From contig NC_021833.1 of assembly GCF_000439455.1 (NCBI RefSeq), forward strand, positions 310,001-374,000: 64,000 bases of DNA. Direction: 5' to 3'. Positions 9,941 through 24,322 of the stretch are shown one piece after another. Position 1 is the first letter of the stretch. Every line of letters starts with the position of its first letter. Source of the DNA: Spiroplasma diminutum CUAS-1. Its GTDB lineage: Bacteria > Bacillota_I > Bacilli_A > Mycoplasmatales > Mycoplasmataceae. A program made the translations under genes and the position numbers. The notes under the pieces are model-generated. The model was not told the origin of the DNA. It saw only the letters and a program-made list of their open reading frames with translations, and searched no databases.

Positions 9941-12088
9941 ATGGATTTTACACAAAAACCAGATCCTTTAAATGATCCAGAAATCCTAAATAAATATACA
10001 AGGGATTTAACTAAGGATGCAAAAGAAGGAAAAATAGACCCCATCATTGGTAGAGATGATGAAATTATGCGAGTAATTAGAATTTTAAGTAGAAAAACTA
10101 AAAATAATCCAGTTCTTATTGGAGAACCTGGAGTAGGGAAAACAGCAATTGCTGAAGGTTTAGCACAAAGAATAAATAAAGGTGATGTACCTAGTGTTCT
10201 AAAAGATAAAAAAATCCTTGAATTAGATATGGGTAGTGTAATGGCAGGAGCTAGTTTCTTAGGTGATTATGAAGCTAGAATTAAGGGTATTGTAAATGCT
10301 ATACAAAAAGAAAATGGGCAAATTATATTATTTATTGATGAATTACATTTAATAGTAGGAGCAGGAAAAACAGGTAATGGTGGAGGAATGGACGTTTCTA
10401 ATCTATTAAAACCTGCACTTGCTAGAGGTGGAATTAAAGTAATTGGAGCTACAACTCTTAAAGAATATAGAGAATATATTGAAAAAGATGCTGCATTAGA
10501 AAGAAGATTTCAAAAAGTAGTAGTAAGTGAACCTACAATTGAAGAAACAATATCAATTTTAAGAGGTTTAAAGGAACGTTTTGAATCTTATCATGGAGTT
10601 AGAATTCATGATAATGCTTTAGTTGCAGCTGCACAATTAAGTGATAGATATATATCTGATAGATTTTTACCAGATAAAGCAATTGACTTAGTTGATGAAG
10701 CAAGTGCAACAATTAAAACTGAATTAGCTTCTGTTCCAACAGAACTTTATCAAATTGATAGAAAAGTAATGCAACTCGAAATAGAAAAAGCTGCTTTATC
10801 AAAAGAACAAGATGAAAAATCAAAAGACAGATTACAACAAGCTGAAAAAGAATTAAATAATTTGAAAGCAAAACAAACAGAATTTAATACAAAATGAGAT
10901 TCAGAAAAAAGAGCTTTAGAAAAAATTAATCAATTCAGATCAACTATTGATAATTTAAAGATTGAATTAGAACAATCTCAAACCCAAGCAAATTATCAAA
11001 GAGCTGGGGAAATACAATATTCATTATTACCAGCATTAGAAAAGCAATTATCAACAGCACTTGATAACAATAAAGAAAAGTTAATTTCTGAAGAAGTTAC
11101 AGAAAATGAAATAGCTTCAATTGTTTCAAGATGAACTGGAATTGAAATGGAAAACTTAATTGAAAGTGAAAAGCAAAAATTACTTATGTTAGGTACATCT
11201 TTAAAAAAAATGGTAAAAGGTCAAAATCAAGCAATTGAACTTGTTTCAAATGCCATTATTAGGAGTAGAAGTGGTATTAAAGATCCAAATAAACCTATAG
11301 GTAGTTTCTTATTTTTAGGGCCAACAGGTGTAGGTAAAACAGAAGTTGCTAAATCACTTGCAAAAAATTTATTTGGAAGTGAAAAGAAAATGTTACGTTT
11401 TGATATGTCAGAATACATGGAAAAACATTCGGTTTCTAAATTATTAGGTTCTCCTCCAGGTTATGTTGGTTATGAAGAAGGTGGAAAATTAACTGAAGCA
11501 GTTAGAAGAGCACCATATTCAATTTTATTATTTGATGAAGTTGAAAAAGCTCATCCGGATGTATTCAATATTTTCTTACAAATATTAGATGATGGTAGAG
11601 TAACAGATTCACTTGGAAAAACAATTGACTTTAAAAATACAATTATAATAATGACTTCAAATATAGGTTCTGAATATTTAATTTCAACACCACCTGAATT
11701 AGTTGATGAAGATGTATTAAATGAAAACTTAAAAAAATTCTTTAGACCAGAATTTTTAAATAGAATTGATAATATTATTAATTTTAATGCATTATCAAAA
11801 GAAGTTATTAAAGAAGTAATTGTCAAAACATTAGATGAATTAAAACAAAGAATTCTTTTGGCAAATGAATATATTATTAATTTTACAGATTCTTCAATTA
11901 AGAAAATTCTTGAAGAAGGTTATGATCAACAATATGGTGCAAGACCAATTAAAAGATATATTGAAAGAAATATTGAAACTTTAATTGCAAAAGCAATAGT
12001 TTCTGGAGAAATTGAATCAAAAAGAAACTATGTAGTTGATGTAAATGACAATAAATTTGTTATATCAACTTCAAATAAATTAAATTAG
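9941..12088 (+). CDS. clpB: ClpB disaggregase, short form lacking the N domain
   Basis: A 715-aa AAA+ Hsp100 that resolubilises aggregates with DnaK/DnaJ/GrpE. It begins directly in the first AAA module, with Walker A GEPGVGKT at 61-68 and Walker B FIDELH. The ClpB-type coiled-coil middle domain spans about residues 275-400. The second AAA module has GPTGVGKT at 460-467, followed by [12 protein letters not shown]. The usual ~145-aa Clp N domain is absent, as in other Mollicutes short ClpBs. The ATG at 9941 follows AAAGGAGG; an in-frame upstream GTG at 9917 lies inside the operator and is unlikely. Two Trp codons are TGA. Confidence 0.97.
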
Positions 12089-12111
12089 CACTTGATTATT
12101 AAGAGTGCTAT
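12085..12111. promoter_or_regulatory. CIRCE operator before hrcA
   Basis: TTAGCACTT-N9-GAGTGCTAT. It overlaps the clpB stop codon (the TAG is part of the left half-site) and would give HrcA autoregulation of hrcA-grpE-dnaK. Confidence 0.88.
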
Positions 12112-12120
12112 TGATAAACT
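12092..12120 (+). promoter_or_regulatory. Probable hrcA promoter
   Basis: TTGATT, 17-nt spacer, TAAACT. The right CIRCE half lies in the spacer. The -10 is only 4/6 consensus, so readthrough from clpB may also contribute. Confidence 0.5.
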
Positions 12121-12150
12121 AGATATGTATTGTTATGGAGGTGTTTTTCA

Positions 12151-13170
12151 TTGTTAACTAATCGTCAAAATTTAATATTAAAATCAATTATTGAAGAATA
12201 TATTAAAATTGCATCACCTGTTGGTTCAAAAAGAATTCAAGAGGTATTAACAATGGAAGTGTCTTCTGCAACAATTAGAAATGAATCAGCACTTTTAGAA
12301 GAACAAGGATTCTTAGAAAAAGCTCACACTTCATCAGGAAGGGTTCCATCAACAAAAGGTTATAGATACTATGTTGATAATTTAATGGAATCAAATGACA
12401 TTGATGATATTAAAGATCAAATTAATGAAATCTTTAAGAAAAGAGGAGCAACTATTGATGAAATTTTAGAACAAACTTCATTAATATTGAGTGAAATGAC
12501 AAAATTAGCAACAGTTGTTGCTACTTCTGATACAAATGGTGAAGTATTACTTTCTAAAGTAGAACTTGTACCAATTTCAAATAAATCAGCAATAGTAATA
12601 TTTGTCCTTTCAAATGGAACTATTCAAAATAAAACAATAAATTTAGAGTCAGTATCTTTGGAAGAATTAAGATTAGCAATTGATTTATTTAATGAAAGAT
12701 TGATTAATTCAAAGTTATCAGAAATTGAAACCAAATCTCAAGCAATAATCCCTGTTTTGAAACAACAAGTAAAAAAATATGAGTTTGTTCTACAAACTTT
12801 AGTGGAAGCTTTGATTCATACAGATTCAAATAAATCACGAACAAGTGGTGTTAAATATCTATTGGAAAATCCAGAATTTAATGATCCAAATAAAATAAAA
12901 GACATCATTCAATTTATTGAAAACGCTTCTCCATTTGCTTGATTTAATTATCAAAGTAAAACAAATAAAGCAACTGTAGCTATTGGATTAGAAACAGGAA
13001 ATGAAAATGATGATATTGCAGTTATTGGTACTAACTTCCCCACAAAAGGTGGGGGGAAAGGTGCATTAGCACTAGTTGGTCCTAAGAGAATTGAATATGA
13101 TAAAGTATCAAAACTTTTAGAATGAATCAGCAATAAAATTGAAGAGAAATTTTTATTAGAAGGAGAATAA
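12151..13170 (+). CDS. hrcA: Heat-inducible transcription repressor HrcA
   Basis: A 339-aa repressor of class I heat-shock genes that binds CIRCE, with GroE assisting its folding in other bacteria. The start is a TTG (MLTNRQNLIL, the usual HrcA opening) with TGGAGGTG 7 nt upstream; an in-frame TTG at 12130 lacks an SD. The N-terminal winged helix contains VSSATIRNESALLEEQG and the GRVPSTKGYRYYVD wing. The GAF-like dimer domain and the C-terminal segment follow after a TGA Trp. Its targets here are the CIRCE sites before clpB, hrcA and lon. It is two bases from grpE. Confidence 0.96.
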
Positions 13171-13172
13171 TA

Positions 13173-15609
<2,437 letters not shown>

Positions 15610-15610
15610 T

Positions 15611-15645
15611 TTTAAAAAACAACTATGTAATAGTTGTTTTTTAAA
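15611..15645 (+). terminator. Terminator/attenuator between dnaK and dnaJ
   Basis: A 15-bp stem (15611-15625 with 15631-15645), a 5-nt loop and T6 inside the right arm. No separate CIRCE follows it, so dnaJ is probably fed by partial readthrough or an unrecognised promoter. Confidence 0.8.
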
Positions 15646-15665
15646 GAATAGAAGCGAGGTGTAGA

Positions 15666-16793
15666 ATGGCTAAACGCGATTATTATGAAATACTTGGTAT
15701 TCCTAAGTCTTCATCAGAAGAAGAAATAAAAAAAGCATATCGTAAATTGGCTAAAAAATATCACCCAGATATTTGTAAAGAACCAGATGCAGAAGATAAA
15801 TTTAAAGAAGCAACTGAAGCGGCAGAAGTATTATTAGATCAAAATAAACGTAAAACTTATGATCAATTTGGTCATGAAGGATTAAGCGGAATGGGTTCAG
15901 GCTTTAGTGGGGGCTTTGGTGGAGGTTTCGGTGACTTTTTCTCAAATATGGGAGGAGCAGGAGATTTCTTTTCTGATATATTTTCTAACTTCTTTGGTGG
16001 AAGAGGTGGTTCTTCTTCAAGAACTAGATCATCAAGAGGTAAAGATATTGTTATAAGTGTTAGTTTAACACTTAGAGAATTATTATTTGGTATAGATAAA
16101 GACGTATCATTAGATTTAATTTCAAAATGTGATGATTGTGATGGAATTGGTGCAAAATCAAAATCAGATATTGTAGAATGTGAAGTATGTAATGGTCATG
16201 GGGTTGTTACTGTTTTACAAGATATGGGTATTGCAAAATTTCAAACTCAACAACCTTGTCCAAAATGTAAAGGTCATGGTAAAGAAAACAAAAATCCATG
16301 TAAAGCTTGTAGAGGTGATGGAGCTGTTCTTAAAAAAGAAACAGTTACAATGCCTATACCAAAAGGTTTAGTACCAGATCAACAAATTGTTTTAAGAAAT
16401 GCTGGTAATTATTCTGTAGATGGTGGAGAACGTGGACATCTTTATGCAGATGTTCACTTAAAGGCTTCAAAAAATGTAAAAATTGTAAATGAACACGATA
16501 TTAAATTTAAATTTGATGTAAGTTATCTTGATGCAATTCTTTCAAATGAAATTTCAATTAAAACTTTAGATGGAGACATTAATATCAAAATACCAAAAGG
16601 TATAAAAAATGGAGAAATAATTACTGTAAAAAATCATGGACTTTATAAGGGAGTAAAATCTTCACATAGAGGTAATTTATTATTAGAAGTAAATATTGTA
16701 GTTCCAAAAGATATTGATAAAACTGAAAAAGAGAAATTAGAAATTATAGCAAAATCAACAGACTTTAAAGTTAAAAATAATTTAGAAGAATAA
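15666..16793 (+). CDS. dnaJ: Chaperone DnaJ (Hsp40)
   Basis: A 375-aa type I J-protein that stimulates DnaK ATP hydrolysis. Seen in order: the J domain with the HPD triad (YHPDICK), a Gly/Phe-rich linker (~75-120), and four CxxCxGxG-type zinc repeats ([32 protein letters not shown]). The C-terminal substrate-binding barrels follow. All eight zinc cysteines are present. The ATG follows GCGAGGTG. There are no Trp codons, so the whole gene is open even under the standard code. Confidence 0.98.
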   Translation: MAKRDYYEILGIPKSSSEEEIKKAYRKLAKKYHPDICKEPDAEDKFKEATEAAEVLLDQNKRKTYDQFGHEGLSGMGSGFSGGFGGGFGDFFSNMGGAGDFFSDIFSNFFGGRGGSSSRTRSSRGKDIVISVSLTLRELLFGIDKDVSLDLISKCDDCDGIGAKSKSDIVECEVCNGHGVVTVLQDMGIAKFQTQQPCPKCKGHGKENKNPCKACRGDGAVLKKETVTMPIPKGLVPDQQIVLRNAGNYSVDGGERGHLYADVHLKASKNVKIVNEHDIKFKFDVSYLDAILSNEISIKTLDGDINIKIPKGIKNGEIITVKNHGLYKGVKSSHRGNLLLEVNIVVPKDIDKTEKEKLEIIAKSTDFKVKNNLEE

Positions 16794-16814
16794 CCCAAAA
16801 AGGGTTATTTTTTT
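16789..16814 (+). terminator. Terminator after dnaJ
   Basis: An 8-bp stem AATAACCC/GGGTTATT (16789-16796 with 16802-16809), AAAAA loop and T-rich tail. Confidence 0.9.
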
Positions 16815-16850
16815 AACAAAACTATTTAATTTGAATTAATCTTATTATTG

Positions 16851-16856
16851 TATAAT
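16851..16856 (+). promoter_or_regulatory. -10 element for the 16.9-kb gene
   Basis: A perfect TATAAT 18 nt before the start codon, with AGGTGGAGGA overlapping the early leader. No convincing -35 at standard spacing. Confidence 0.55.
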
Positions 16857-16874
16857 CAATAGGTGGAGGATATT

Positions 16875-18275
16875 ATGTCTGATAGCATTAGAATTTTAAA
16901 AATAAATAAAATTTTAGATAATGATTTAGAAGATACAACTCAGGATTATTCAACTGAGGGTTTTTGATTTGAAGATAATTTAGAAGAATCAATTTCTATG
17001 GATTTTGATAAAACTATAGCTTTAAAAAATAAAAGTGTTTCAAAAATTAATTTAGTTCAAAATGCTAACTCTCATTTTTTTGAACCAAAAAAAGCAAATA
17101 ATTTAGATTTTCAAAAAAGTGATATTGAAAATAATTCATTTGAATCAATAAATATTATAGACAAAGTAATAAAACCTGCAGATTCTCGTATAAGAAAAGA
17201 AATTATTGATATGAGAAGAATGAGTTTTGAAAATGAACAAAGAGATAAGGAATATTTATTAAGTAAACTTAATGTTGATTTAAAACCTCATAATAATTTT
17301 AAAAATTATAATTTAGCTAAAAATGAAACAGTTGTTCCAGATTCGGATTTTATTGCTGAAAAAATTAACCAATTGAATGAACCGATCAATCAACAATTAC
17401 AAGAAATTGAAAAAGGAGTTCATAAAATAGAAAAAGTTATAGAAGATCTACAAGAAGTTATTAAAAAACCTATATTAGAGAGTAAACCAGAAGAAATTAT
17501 TAAAAGTGGTATTGATGAGAAAATAACTGAGGAAATAACTGAAAAGAAAAAACCCGAATTTAAAAGAACAAATTTTTTACTTAAAGATGAATCTATATTC
17601 CAAGAAGAAAAAAATGAAAATGATAAAAAAGAATTAGTTGAAAAAGAATTAGTTGAAAAAGAATTAGTTGAAAAAGTTGAAGACGAAAATACTCATGAGT
17701 TTATACTAGTTTCTGATAAATTAAAAACTAAAAATGATAAATTGAATGAAGAAGATAAAAATGAAAATAAATTAGCTTTAGTTTCATTAGAAAAAATAGA
17801 AAAAGAAGTTGAAAAAAACATTATGGTAAAATTTGATGATATAAATCATAAACAAAATAATAAAGATTCTTTAATTCCAAATAAATCTAAAAAGAGAACA
17901 CTTTTTGATGAAATGGATACCAAGGAATTAAATTCATTTTTTGAAGATGATAAAAATAGTTATTCACTTCCAGTGATTAATAATACAGATTATACTGTTG
18001 CAAACACTGTAGATGATTTAGATAAGGCAATTAACAACTTGGAATTTGGAAGTAAAAAAATTAGAGAAAAAGAAAAATTCTTTGACCAAGAAGGTGGAAC
18101 TACTCAACTTGTTGAAGGATTACAAGAAACTTTAAAAACAAACAAAAGAAATTCTATAGAACCTATAAATTTTGATTCATTTGAAAATTGATTTAATAAT
18201 TCAAAAGATGTAAAAAAATTAACTAAATTAGCTAAAAAAGAAAATAAAAGAATGAATAAAACAATTAAAAAATAA
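16875..18275 (+). CDS. Charged, repeat-containing hypothetical protein
   Basis: A 466-aa, highly charged, Lys/Glu/Asn-rich protein with no signal peptide or membrane segment and probably long disordered and coiled-coil parts. The segment near residues 165-200 (INQLNEPINQQLQEIEKGV) is helical. It contains three exact ELVEK repeats at about residue 253. The start at 16875 (GGTGGAGGA SD) adds 41 residues before the first standard-code methionine, across one TGA Trp. It lies 11 nt before mnmA. Family not recognised; its composition resembles the cluster at 25-29 kb. Confidence 0.75.
17631..17675 (+). repeat. 15-nt tandem repeat x3 in coding sequence
   Basis: The unit GAATTAGTTGAAAAA occurs three times head-to-tail without mismatch, encoding ELVEK x3. 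Unit length is a multiple of 3, so copy changes keep the frame. Confidence 0.95.
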
Positions 18276-18283
18276 GGCGATAA

Positions 18284-19414
<1,131 letters not shown>

Positions 19415-19462
19415 TAAAAATAAGTTAAAATAAAAAGGAATTTAGAAAAAGAGGAATGTTGT

Positions 19463-20092
19463 ATGTTTTTAAGTAGTTCAGCAAGTACGATAGTTATTGG
19501 AGTTGTAGTTTTAGTAGTTTTAGTATTTGTTATTGTTTCATCAATTACAAGTAAAAAAGCACAAAAAGTAGAACAACAAAAGAGAAAAAAAGTAGTTAGA
19601 GAAGAAATAAAAAGTTATCTTGCAAAAACACAAAATATAAAAAATATTAAAGTTGAATATGAAAAAGTATATGCAAGAAAAGGTGCAGAATATAAATATA
19701 GAGACGTTTTTGATGTTGTAGTTCAAATGTATGAACCAAAAACAAATAAATTAATTTCTGTTAATGCTTATGAAGTTGAAGGGATAACTACTAAATCAGG
19801 AAAAAATAATTATGTTACTGCTTGACAAGTAAATGGTGAAATTGATCTTGAAAATACAAAAAGAAGAATTGCTATTGCTGAAAAAAAAGTAAAACTTACA
19901 AAACAAGAAAAGGTTGTTCTTAAAAAAGAGGAAAAATCAAAAGCAGTGGAACATAAAATCCAAGTTAAAGAAGAAATAAAAAACTTAAAAGCAGAGAAAA
20001 AAAATCAAAGCAAAAATGATGATGTTTCAGCGCAAATGGATAAAGCAATTAAAGCAACAACAGTTAAATTTGTACCAAGAAGAAATAAATAA
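19463..20092 (+). CDS. Membrane-anchored hypothetical protein
   Basis: A 209-aa protein with an N-terminal hydrophobic anchor (about residues 8-28, Val/Leu-rich), then a basic stop-transfer segment (KKAQKVEQQKRKK). A globular part of about 100 aa follows, and then a Lys-rich coiled coil (about 125-185). A TGA Trp at residue 121 joins two standard-code ORFs. The anchor lacks a lipobox cysteine, so it is probably N-in with a cytoplasmic body. Family not recognised. Confidence 0.75.
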
Positions 20093-20117
20093 CATATTTT
20101 AAGTATGTTATTTTTAT
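20087..20117 (+). terminator. Terminator before DUF2779 gene
   Basis: A 10-bp stem (20087-20096 with 20104-20113) with a 7-nt loop and T-rich tail; it overlaps the upstream stop codon. Confidence 0.82.
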
Positions 20118-20137
20118 TTAGTAAAGGGAGAATAAAT

Positions 20138-22213
20138 ATGACAGATAAAATTATAGTAACAAAAGAAGATTTTAAAAGATATATGGCAGAATGTCCAAAA
20201 GTTGCTTGAATTTTTCATAGTTTAGAAAATTTTAAACATACAATAAATTTGAAAAAGAATAATGAATTAGAATTTCATTATAAATCTCCTATTGAAAAAG
20301 ATGATGATTGAAATACATCAGAAGGTTTTAATGCTTTAGATTTATATTCAGATTTATTAGAAAAACCAAATGAAGAATTAAATGAAGCAGAAAAATTACA
20401 AAAGGAAATGCTAATAAGTCAATTGAGTGATTTAAACGGTTTTGAAATTTCAGGATTACCTGCAGAAACAATAGTTGATGGTAATGCTGTTGGTCAAGCT
20501 GGAAGAGAATATTTTATTGCAGAGTTATATAGAGAAAATCAAAAGAATAAAACAGAATATCAATATAGAGATTTTCAAGAAAATAGCTATTCTGAAGTAA
20601 TAGAACAAACAAAACAATTATTAGAAACTGATGAAGTTAAATATTTATTTGAACCTTCATTTGAATATATGAATGCAATGTTGAAAATTAGATGTGATGT
20701 TTTAATTAATCATGGAAATAAACATGTAACTATTGTTGAATTTAAAGCTTCAACTTCATCAAAACTAGTTCATTTTTTTGATGTCTTATATCAAAAAAAG
20801 GTTTTAGAAAAATGTGGTTATATAGTTGATGATGTAAAAATTGGTCTAATTAACAAATGTTATGTTAGAGGAATTGGTGTTGATGAAAATAGACCATTAT
20901 TTAGTATTGAACCATTTGAAATTGATTTTGAATCCGAAGTTAAACCTATTTTAGAAGATATGATTAAACCAAATTCATATGAATCTGATTTAAATTATAA
21001 AGAGTTAATAAGAATTACAAATAAATTGGAAAATACAAAAAAAGATGTAGGTATTAATGAACTAATTTTGGCGATGGAAGATTATGGATTTGATTTTGAT
21101 GAGCAAATTCTAAATATAGCAAATTATTTAGCAAATGAAAGAAATTTATTTAATACGGAATGTAAAAAAATTAAATTTAATTATGCAAAGAAAACATATG
21201 AATTTAAAGAAGCTGTATGTCATCATGTAGTTGAATATTATGATAAAAATAAATTTAATTTATATGAATTGACAAGATTTAAAGCAAAAGCAGCAATAAT
21301 TCATTCAAGATCGAAAGAAAGTATTTATATTGAAAATATAGAAGATTTAAATCATGATAAGTTTCAAGATAAAGGAAAATCCTTATTTGGAAAAGATGAA
21401 ATAAGAGTTATAAAAACTGTTCAAAATTATTTAAAAAATGGAAAAGTTACACATAATGAAATTATTAAAAGTGATTCTCATGATACACTTATGGATTTAC
21501 TAAAAGATTATTATAAATATCCTGTTTACATGTATGACTTTGAAACTGTAAAATGAGCTGTACCTAAATATGATAATTCTTGGTCTTATGAACAAATTCC
21601 ATTTCAATATTCAATTCATATCATTGATAATCCAGATTATGACTTTAATGATCCAATAAATACAATGAAACACTCAAATTTTATTGCAAGTAATCAAGAA
21701 GACCCAAGACCAGAATTTTTAATTAACTTTATAAAAGATTGTTTTAAATATGGTCCAGGAGTATATGTGGCTTATAATAAATCGTTTGAAAGAAGTGTAA
21801 TCAAAAATTTAATCTATTCATATCCACAATTCTCTAGACCTTTGGAATATATTTATAACAATACAATTGACTTAATGGAATTCTTTAAAAAGAAAGAAGA
21901 CAATTGAATAATTTATCATCCAGATTTTAGAGGATCTTATTCAATTAAAAAAACTCAACCAGCTCTAGATAGTTCTTTAAGCTATAAAGATTTAAAAATT
22001 AATAAGGGTGATAAAGCAAGTCAAACTTTTAGACAATTTTTAGATGATGTAATAAGTCAACAAGAATATGAAATAATTTTAAAAGAAGATATGCTGAAGT
22101 ATTGTGACAGAGACACATTAGCTATGATAGTTGTCTTACAAAGAATTGTAGATATTGTAAGAGAATACAATCCGAATTTTGAAATGGATTTAAAAGAAAA
22201 TAAAGAGGAATAA
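20138..22213 (+). CDS. DUF2779 protein: RecB/Cas4-like plus DEDD-type nuclease
   Basis: A 691-aa protein matching the layout of DUF2779 proteins. The N-terminal half shows the RecB/Cas4 pattern: an opening TKEDFKRYMAECPK (C19), GQAGREYF at 119-126, E172, D187 and E201-x-K203. The C-terminal half shows a DEDDy 3'-5' exonuclease pattern: D467-x-E469 (YDFET), N547..E551 (Asp replaced by Glu, as I recall for this family), and Y655-x3-D659. Three cysteines for a C-terminal Fe-S cluster are not evident. The start at 20138 has AAAGGGAG. It ends 5 nt before fmt. Activity is predicted, not shown. Confidence 0.8.
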
Positions 22214-22218
22214 AGAAA

Positions 22219-23184
22219 ATGTATAAAGTAATATTTTGTGGAACACCTCAAATATCTGTAGAAATTCTTAAAGGATTAGAAAATATTGGTGTGGAAATAG
22301 TTGGTATAGTTACTCAACCAGATAAACAAGTTGGAAGAAAAAAAGAAATTATTTTCTCTCCTGTAAAAGAATATGCATTATTGAAAGGTTATTCTTTATT
22401 TCAACCATATAAAATTGGTGAAATAAAAGAAGAATTGGAAAAATTAAATGCTAATTTTATGGTAACTTGTGCATATGGTCAATTTATAACTCAACCAATT
22501 TTAGATTTATTTGAAAATTGTATAAATGTTCATGCTAGTTTATTACCAAAATATCGTGGGGGTAGTCCAATACAATTTGCAATAATGAATGGAGAGTCAA
22601 AAACTGGAATTTCATTGATGAAAATGATAAAAAAAATGGATGCTGGGGAAGTATATTGCCAAGAAGAAATTGAAATTAGTGAAAATGATAATGCCCAAAC
22701 ACTTTTTGAAAAAATGGCTCTATTAGGTAAAAAAATGATTGAAGAAAATATTTTAGATATATTTAATGGAAAAGTAAAAGGAATCATACAAAATGAGAAT
22801 GAAGTTACTTTTGCTTATAATTTAAAAAATGAACAAGAAAATATTAATTGAAATAAATCAGCATATGAAATAAATAATTTTATTAGAGCTTTAAGTCCTC
22901 AACCAATTGCTTTTACATATATTAATAATGAAAGAATCAAAATAAAATCAGCTAGAATAATAAAAGATAACGAGAATTTTATTTCAACAGATATGATTTT
23001 TAAAAATGGAGAGATAGTTTCTACAGATAAGGAAGGAATTATTGTAAATACTTCAAATGGATATCTAAAGATATTGGAATTACAAAGAGAAGGTAAAAAA
23101 ATGGTTAATGCTTCTAGTTTTAATGATCCAAATTCATCAATAAAATCAGGAGTAATATTTAGTAATGAAAAAATAACTGAATAG
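22219..23184 (+). CDS. fmt: Methionyl-tRNA formyltransferase
   Basis: A 321-aa enzyme that formylates initiator Met-tRNA using 10-formyl-THF. The catalytic triad fits: N103 and H105 (INVHASLLPKYRGGSP) and D141 (KKMDAGEV). The C-terminal OB-like tRNA-binding domain is joined through a TGA Trp. The SD is AGAGGAA, within the end of the DUF2779 gene, so the two are co-transcribed. It implies formylated initiation in this organism. Confidence 0.97.
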
Positions 23185-23185
23185 T

Positions 23186-23212
23186 GATTTTTTATTTGTA
23201 ATAAAATCTTTT
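23186..23212 (+). terminator. Imperfect terminator after fmt
   Basis: GATTTTTTATT pairs with AATAAAATC (two-base bulge) just after the stop, followed by TTTT. Confidence 0.5.
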
Positions 23213-23241
23213 AAAAAGTACTAAAATAGCATTTTTTTATA

Positions 23242-23247
23242 TATAAT
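23242..23247 (+). promoter_or_regulatory. -10 element for efp
   Basis: A perfect TATAAT 31 nt upstream of the efp ATG in a T-rich context; no clear -35. Confidence 0.55.
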
Positions 23248-23278
23248 TTATTTAGAAATATTAAAGGGAGATTAATTT

Positions 23279-23836
23279 ATGTCAGTAAACGATTTAAGAG
23301 CTGGAAGTACATTCTTATATGATGGAAATATTTTTGTTGTTTTAGAAAATTCATTTTCTAAAACAGGAAGACAACAAGGAAAAGTAACAGTTAAAGTTAA
23401 AAACTTAAGAACTGGTGCTAGAGTTGAAATAACATTTACAGGTGGAGAAAAAGTTGATAAAGCTTTAATCGAAAAGAAAGATATGCAATTTCTTTATAAT
23501 GATGGAGTAAATTGTGTATTAATGAATACAGAAACTTATGAACAAGTAGAAATTGCTTCATCTAAACTTGAATGAGAATTAAAATTCATAACAGATGGTA
23601 TTATGGTAAAAATGACCGAATATGATGGAGAAATTTTGGGTATTACAATTCCTGAAAAAATTGAATTAACAATCGTTGAAGCAGAACCTGCTGTTAAAGG
23701 TGACACAACTAGTGGTGCTCAAAAGAAAGCAAAAGTTGAAACAGGATTAGAAATTACAGTTCCTTTATTTATTAAAGAGGGCGAAAAAGTTTTAATTAAT
23801 ACTACTGATGGTAAATATGCTGGAAGAGCAAACTAA
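23279..23836 (+). CDS. efp: Translation elongation factor P
   Basis: A 185-aa, tRNA-shaped factor that relieves stalling at polyproline. It starts MSVNDLRAGSTFLYDG with the KOW-like domain, followed by the VKVKNLRTGARVEITF and LEWELKFITDG segments (TGA Trp). The C-terminal OB fold ends YAGRAN. The tip loop reads SKTGRQQGK, so by alignment the residue at the usual modified Lys is Arg (R31). The SD is AAAGGGAG. It is followed 28 nt later by an Asp23-like gene. Confidence 0.96.
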
Positions 23837-23864
23837 TTAGTAAATAGAATAGAGGTATTTATTT

Positions 23865-24155
23865 ATGTACATTTCTATAGAACGTAACTCTAGAGGAAAT
23901 TTAGATATTGATGAAAAAATTTTAAGTAAAATAATAGAATTTGATTTTTCTTCAAATGCAACAGGATTTAGAAAAGTTAAAGCTAGTGTAAGTATTCATC
24001 AAGAAACTAATTTATTTATTGTTATAAGAATTTATATAATTGAAAAGGGTTTATTTTTAATGGATGGTCTTAAAGTAACATCTATTATAAATGATTCAAT
24101 TTATAAAACATTAAGAATTAGACCTAAAAATATTGCATTTGCATTTATAAAATAA
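23865..24155 (+). CDS. Asp23/Gls24-like small protein
   Basis: A 96-aa protein whose pattern fits Asp23 (DUF322): an N-terminal GNLDIDEKILSKII segment, a conserved glycine (ATGF), a beta strand (KASVSIHQETNLFIVIRIYI), a helix with the VTSIINDSIYKTL spacing and a closing VxVxxI-type strand. The similarity is by pattern only. In Bacillus the Asp23 protein gene yqhY lies near efp, which supports the call. It could also be an unrelated alpha/beta protein. Confidence 0.5.
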   Translation: MYISIERNSRGNLDIDEKILSKIIEFDFSSNATGFRKVKASVSIHQETNLFIVIRIYIIEKGLFLMDGLKVTSIINDSIYKTLRIRPKNIAFAFIK

Positions 24156-24322
24156 ATTAAAAGAAAATCTTAAATAAACTTAATAAAAATTGTATTATGA
24201 TTTGAATTATAAAGTTTATTTTGATTTTTTTTTTTTTTTTTATTGAATAAATAGTCTTTTGATCTTTAATTTTTATGGATATTAATAAAAAAGGAATATT
24301 ATTAATGTAAGGAGATGAAAAA
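24156..24322. other. Non-coding gap with T17 tract upstream of msrA
   Basis: No gene is seen. It contains a 17-base T run (24225-24241) preceded by a long-loop inverted repeat (AATAAACTT...AAGTTTATT) that could be the terminator of the upstream gene. A possible -35 TTGATC (24259-24264) and a weak TATTAA (24280-24285) lie before msrA. Confidence 0.6.

Noticed and set aside
20138-22213. Apparent frameshifted pseudogene (several adjacent ORFs)
   Set aside because: All breaks are TGA codons in one frame; with table 4 the gene is intact. The same holds for clpB, lon, the permeases and lipoproteins.
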